Shown in pieces: positions 60,271 to 64,000 of a DNA stretch of 64,000 nucleotides (positions are counted from its first letter, which is position 1; the number at the start of each line of letters is the position of its first letter). The stretch covers positions 24,603,869 through 24,667,868 of the forward strand of contig OY755242.1 in NCBI GenBank assembly GCA_963576725.1, in the 5' to 3' direction. This DNA is from Azorinus chamasolen. Taxonomy: Eukaryota > Mollusca > Bivalvia > Cardiida > Solecurtidae. The translations under genes were made by a program, and so were the position numbers. The notes beneath the pieces were generated by a model. That model was not told where the DNA came from, searched no databases, and was given only the letters and a program-made list of their open reading frames with translations.

Positions 60271-60442
60271 ATGCTGAAACAATGGAGTCTTATTTTAATG
60301 GTGCTGGTGTTAGATGCATGGTGGACAGGAAGTGCGGTAGCTGAGGTATTCGACGCAGCCACAGAATCCAATGTTCTAGCTTATGTTCAGTCGACGATGA
60401 AGTGCAGAAAAGTACCAGGCTTGACAATGGCGGTAGTCAAAG
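60271..60442 (+). CDS. Copy 3 exon 1 (signal peptide)
   Basis: ATG in the same AGTGAGGATAATGCTGAAAC setting as copy 2; donor GTATTT; 172 nt, exit phase 1. Confidence 0.88.
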
Positions 60443-61083
60443 GTATTTGGTTTAGCTGTAAACAATTTTCGCTAACAAACTTTGTTGTCTACTTTAAGGT
60501 TTAGGGTAGAATGTTTTTGAAATTTCTGAACTAACTCATAAGTGATGTGTCAAACAATTCGGATCCTGGTGAGACAACGAATTACGCGGTGTCCCATCTG
60601 CATACTGAGGTAATCACAAATAACGTACTGCAGTGTGAACATTGAGACGATTTCAGTGGTGAAAGAGTTAAACAAGACTCCAGATAGTCACAACCCTCAG
60701 CGACAAAGACTCGAGCCTGTAGATCTACTGTTTAAAGTAAATGCGCATTTTCACTTGTCATCTTTTGCAATTTTCAGCAACCATATCTATATGGTTAGTT
60801 ACCTGTACGTTAATAATAATTCATCTCATGCTCCTACTCATAGTTAGACTATTTATTGAACATCTGGATGAGATTGAGGGACGTGTTTGCTCTATTTACA
60901 TATTTTATATTTACATATTTTATATGTAATTATAATTATTTTAATTTACAACGAACAATACATATAGTCGCACCTAATGAAGCACAGGCTCGCAGGCAGA
61001 GACATATACGGCATAGGAGAGAGGCAAAGCGAACTGTAGACAGAGAGGTGGAAGGCGAGAGAGACGAGAAGGTTGAGCGACGA

Positions 61084-61115
<32 letters not shown>

Positions 61116-62424
61116 CGAGAAAGAGAGAGAGAGGGGGAGAGAGAAAGAGGCAGATTTATAGAGAGGCAGATAATAGTCATACAGACAGAGACAGACACAG
61201 ACACAGACAGAGAGACATACAGACAGAGAATGAGAAACAGGAAGATAAATAAAAAGACAAAGATTGAGACACAGGAGAGGCCCCGGAGGCAGAAACAGTA
61301 GACAAGTTGATATAATGAATTATCCTGAATTGCTAATGAATGATGTATATACGTAAATAAACAGAGGTAGTTATAAATGAAAAACAAATGAGAGAGAGAA
61401 GAGAGAGAAAGGGAGAGCGAGAGAAGGAGACGCAGACAAACAGAGAAACAGAGAAACAGATAAAAAAGAGAGAATGAAGGAGACAGACAGACAGGCATAC
61501 ATATACATAGACAGACAAACATACAGACAGACATACATACATACTGAGACTGAAAGACGACAGACATATAGATAAAGAGACAGGCAGACACATATAGACA
61601 GACAGAGAGACAGATAGAGATACAGAGGGGTAAAGAGACAGAGATATAGACAGAGACAAAGAAACAGAGACACAGATATACAGAGACAGAACCGTACGGA
61701 GACATAGAGACAGAGGCAGAGCCAGACAGAGAACAGAGACAGGGACAAATAGATAGAGACAGAGACCGTGAGTTTATTTGCAAAGGCAAAGGAAGGCGTA
61801 TTGGTGGAATAAAGGATTAAAATATTCCTCCTTTTAAATGCCACATACTCAAACGAATTTCATCAAGTGCTGGTGAATTTATTTGATGTCGCTTGTAAGA
61901 ACAAGATTGTAAATAATGCATATACGATCCAATATTTCGAGTATGAACTTGAATGAAAGGAACAGAACAAAGAGTAACATCGACTCAAAAGCACTTATGT
62001 TGATATTGGGAAGAGACATAAATCTTTGCAACTATTTGTAATCAGCAGCTATACATATTTTTCACTTAAATGCTATGTTTTAGACCAAATGCATTCGAGT
62101 AACTGATTCTAATAACAAAGTATGCTGCAAATCAGCGCCCCATAGCTATACGTACATTGTAACTGTGTTCATTTATCCCTATTTCACTGTTCAATTCACT
62201 TTTTGTACTTCTGTGTCAACCCCTATCTTGCTGCAGCTCATGAGAATCGCCTCTCCGACATGCATCTTGATGAAATAGAGATCTAAAAAAATAAATGCCG
62301 TACATTTTATGTATGTATACAGTGTATGTGTGGTTATGTGTGCGTGCGTGCGTGCGTGCGTGCGAGCGAACGTGCGTGCGTACGTGAGTGTGTGTGCGTG
62401 CGTGCATGCGTGCCGCGTGAAATC

Positions 62425-62469
<45 letters not shown>

Positions 62470-62818
62470 TGTATATTAAACATTGTCCTGTCAAAACATA
62501 ATGTCTGCTCAATTTGGATCTTGTATAATTTAGATTACTCCCGATTCGATCAAGCTTTTGAGAAACATTTGACCAAGTGTCAAACAGTTTGGAGTCAGGC
62601 TCTTTGCAGATACCAGTCATGCCGCCAAATACGAGTTAATGCGTTTTTGTACACATACCTTTAGTCTTGATTTCAGGTAATGACACGTGGACACATGGAT
62701 TTGGTACTGCAGACATCGACACAGGACGAAATGTAACCAGTCAATCACAGTTCGGCATTGGTTCGCTTACCAAAGCCTTTACCATGACACTGCTCGGAAT
62801 GTTGCTAGATGAAAATGG
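60271..62818 (+). CDS. Beta-lactamase-like secreted protein, copy 3 (exons 1-2, 3' end outside window)
   Basis: Exons 60271-60442 and 62677-62818 join in frame. Exon 1 gives a signal peptide (SLILMVLVLDAWW, AVA cleavage region), exon 2 the SLTK nucleophile motif. Lengths 172 and 142 and phases equal those of copy 2. Both exons are open. The exon 2 donor is GTATTG, weaker than the GTAATG of copies 1 and 2, so splicing could be less efficient. The rest lies beyond the window; by comparison six more exons are expected. Confidence 0.85.
61015..61775. repeat. GA/GACA-rich low-complexity tract in copy 3 intron 1
   Basis: Purine-rich, with GAGA, GACAGA and CATACAGACA stretches. Paralogous to 25440-25715 but much longer. 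Ser/Leu/Cys-rich frames on the minus strand are compositional. Confidence 0.9.
62330..62470. repeat. GTGC then (GT)n microsatellite
   Basis: (GTGC)n and GAGCGAACGTGC, then about 20 GT units. It lies where copy 2 has its (GA)n tract. Confidence 0.9.
62677..62818 (+). CDS. Copy 3 exon 2 (SxxK motif)
   Basis: Acceptor GATTTCAG, donor GTATTG, 142 nt. Contains [15 protein letters not shown]. One residue differs from copy 2. Confidence 0.88.
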
Positions 62819-63334
62819 GTATTGTACTTTGGTAACAATTAGCCTGGAGAATATTTATGTAATATGAATGACATCATATGTTTGCTGATTTCATTTATTT
62901 TGCTATACTGACACATAATGTTATGCCGTCGAAAAAACTGTAGAATCAGATCTATTTAATTCCATAAGCAAACAGGGCAGACTCTTAATCAGACGATTCT
63001 TGTTCGAGTCAAAAAGCGCCATTAAGCGCCTCTAACAGTTAAAAAAAATGCTCGTCTTATTTCGACAAGCCTGATAGCGAGGTCCAGACAAGAAGCGTAC
63101 ATTCAAACATTTTCAAGGATAGCTCCTTTATTTCTCCATCAAACCATACACTGTGGCCACTCTTTAGATTCGTTTCTAAGAGACGATTCTATAGAGTGGT
63201 TACATCATTGGGTTTGGTGGAGAATTAGGGCTTTTAATATTTGGGTACGCGCTTTTATCTTAACGTATTCCTCCGTAGGCTATTTTAGATCCAGCCTCTA
63301 TGGATGCATCTACTGTCGAAAAGGAACATTAACT

Positions 63335-63490
63335 AGAGAAAATGATTTTTTTTAGAATTTTGTTATTTGAAACCATTGCGATAAATAGAGCATTTGCTCC
63401 TATAGGAGCAAATGCTCTATTTATCACAATGGCTTCAACAGGTGACTTATACAGAGGAGTAGAAAGGCGTATTTATGGAGGAAAGGGTTA
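63335..63490. mobile_element. Foldback MITE, AAATAGAGCAT family
   Basis: TTGAAACCATTGCGATAAAT with core GAGCATTTGCTCCTATAGGA and its complement, ending GGAAAGGGTTAA. Copy 2's counterpart is at 27840-27965. Confidence 0.65.
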
Positions 63491-63864
63491 AACTCTTTTC
63501 AATAAGATCAACGATGTATCAGTTGGAAGAGTAACATTTTCTTTCTTCATAAATAAACAAGAATGATCTAACAGAAAATAAGGACTGTATTAACCTTTAA
63601 CGTCCCCAGCAATGTTTAATCGGTTTCTGTTGTCACAGTTAATTAGTCATGCATTTTGATTCAACAACACTGTCAAAGTGTCAAACAGTATGGGTCCTAA
63701 TGAGGCGCCAAATTTCCCTTTGTCTCATCTGGATCCAAACTGTTTCATGGATAAGCAGCGGACTAAAAGCAGCACAACCTTAGATACATGTATAGACATT
63801 TAATACTTGGGTCATGTGTGTAGGGGAAACAGCTGACGCATCTGTCAAAGGAGTAAAACAAATA

Positions 63865-64000
63865 CAGTAGAACCCCTCTAATGCGACAACTCAAAAAACT
63901 GTCTTAATAAGCAGGTGGTTGCTTAATGCAGGGCGAAAGTTTTGCAGAAAGCTATGGGAGCTTTCTGTATAACTTTCGTCCTGCATTAGGCTGCCACCTG
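63865..64000. mobile_element. pogo-like foldback MITE, cut by window edge
   Basis: TA-CAGTAGAACCCCTCTAATG at the left, GCAGGTGGTTGCTTAATGCA arm, palindromic core AGCTATGGGAGCT, then the complement arm GCTGCCACCTG at the window end. Confidence 0.7.

Noticed and set aside
61333..61844. Long minus-strand Ser/Leu/Cys-rich frames
   Set aside because: Low-complexity GACAGA tract, same cause as 25440-25715.

Overview
The window is animal nuclear DNA, most likely from a mollusc and probably a bivalve. It is AT-rich, has long introns with GT/AG borders, is crowded with foldback MITEs, minisatellites and microsatellites, and carries a gene family resembling the beta-lactamase-fold shell or secreted proteins of oysters (gigasin-6-like). 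The phylum is inferred from repeat style and this family; species is not assigned.

The backbone is a head-to-tail array of at least three paralogous genes on the + strand for a secreted class C-type beta-lactamase-like protein. Copy 1 (3333-18356) lacks exon 1, which is not in the window. Copy 2 (24796-55911) is complete: eight exons, 573 codons, introns of phase 1,2,2,2,1,1,1. Copy 3 (60271-62818) shows exons 1-2 and runs off the right edge. All exons seen are open with usable splice sites, and exon lengths match between copies except for the last exon. Introns, promoter blocks and intergenic spacers are also similar between copies, so the duplicated unit was about 35-38 kb.

The second object of interest is a 6.0-kb element, 28773-34778, inserted in intron 2 of copy 2. 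It has terminal inverted repeats of roughly 630 bp, is flanked by TA, and holds a decayed virus-like gene set. One gene joins a C2H2 finger, a long polyglutamine tract and a P-loop ATPase resembling the genome-packaging ATPases of Polinton/Maverick-type viruses. There are also a small Cys-rich protein, several unrecognised frames on both strands, and a GC-rich hairpin between the convergent gene blocks. Each TIR carries CRE-like, AP-1-like and TATA sequences in the same order. No polymerase, integrase, transposase or capsid gene was recognised, so this is a defective or deleted element. Its extreme tips resemble the pogo-like MITEs around it.

Most remaining DNA is repeats: TA-flanked foldback MITEs with CAGTAAAACCTC ends, TTAA-flanked MITEs with CCCTT ends (piggyBac-like), composite repeats with a tandem core, a GACG/GACA tract and a C5..G5 hairpin (39375-40560, 41883-43682, 34895-35520, 53310-53735), minisatellites (101, 43, 152 and about 145 bp units) and microsatellites. 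No rRNA, CRISPR array or bacterial operon is present. Exon borders are read by eye from splice consensus and paralogue alignment; repeat borders are approximate.
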